DNA of 64,000 nt from Petrosia ficiformis. Lineage: Eukaryota > Porifera > Demospongiae > Haplosclerida > Petrosiidae. Of the stretch, positions 63,961-64,000 are shown piece after piece. The number at the start of each line of letters is the position of its first letter. Position 1 is the stretch's first letter. Position numbers and translations under genes: made by a program. The stretch covers positions 5,940,718 through 6,004,717 of the forward strand of contig OX345639.1 of assembly GCA_947044365.1 (NCBI GenBank), read 5' to 3'. The notes under the pieces were generated by a model. That model had not been told where the DNA came from. It ran no database searches and saw nothing but the letters and a program-made list of their open reading frames with translations.

Positions 63961-64000
63961 AAATAAAATAGGTAAAATCATCCCTATGAATAGGGACTGT

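Overview
The window is an AT-rich, intron-containing nuclear segment from an animal. Two genes with metazoan homologues, GT-AG introns and heavy microsatellite/MITE content point to an invertebrate. A demosponge-like genome is my best guess, but that is inference and nothing in the window proves it. One run of exactly 200 N (31301-31500) joins two contigs.

Layout. (1) 913-28430, plus strand: the 3' part of an EML (echinoderm microtubule-associated protein-like) WD40 gene, eight exons encoding the last 302 residues. Its 13.9 kb intron (4901-18848) is filled with MITEs, an 0.9 kb inverted repeat pair, a 21-bp minisatellite and TG/CA tracts. (2) 29083-30489, minus strand: a two-exon gene for a 102-residue protein with an RIIa/Dpy-30-like core, convergent with EML. 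(3) From 30688, plus strand: the first exon of a DUF4706 (C1orf198-like) gene, divergent from the small gene across 198 bp. (4) The sequence from about 21171 to the gap is repeated from 31501 to about 41757, so EML exons 6-8, the small gene and the first exon of gene 3 all appear twice. The repeat begins and ends exactly at the gap, so it is almost certainly an unmerged contig overlap and not biology. The second copy runs on into the complete three-exon DUF4706-like gene (41145-43668). (5) 43.7-56.9 kb is gene-poor: tetranucleotide (ATAC/ATGT) arrays, foldback elements, a 59-bp satellite, an 84/364-bp nested repeat and scattered MITEs. (6) 56.9-58.4 kb carries terminal exons of one or two unidentified minus-strand genes. 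(7) 58.8-64 kb is a U2 snRNA cluster: two identical-length U2 genes on the minus strand (59618-59800, 62241-62423), a palindromic U2 relic (63850-63937), and two 5'-truncated, frameshifted fragments of a non-LTR retrotransposon with a CCHC finger and restriction-like endonuclease (RLE).

The most interesting part is the last one. Both U2 genes keep stem I, IIa, IIb, the Sm site and stems III/IV, and have a TATA box at -31, yet the branch-point recognition segment (GUAGUA in other eukaryotes) reads AGAAAUAA. The RLE retroelement fragments sit among these U2 units. One has its 3' end next to a 23-base patch resembling U2 immediately downstream of that same segment. An RLE lineage (Utopia) is known to target U2 snRNA genes, so a target-site relationship is a concrete, testable idea.
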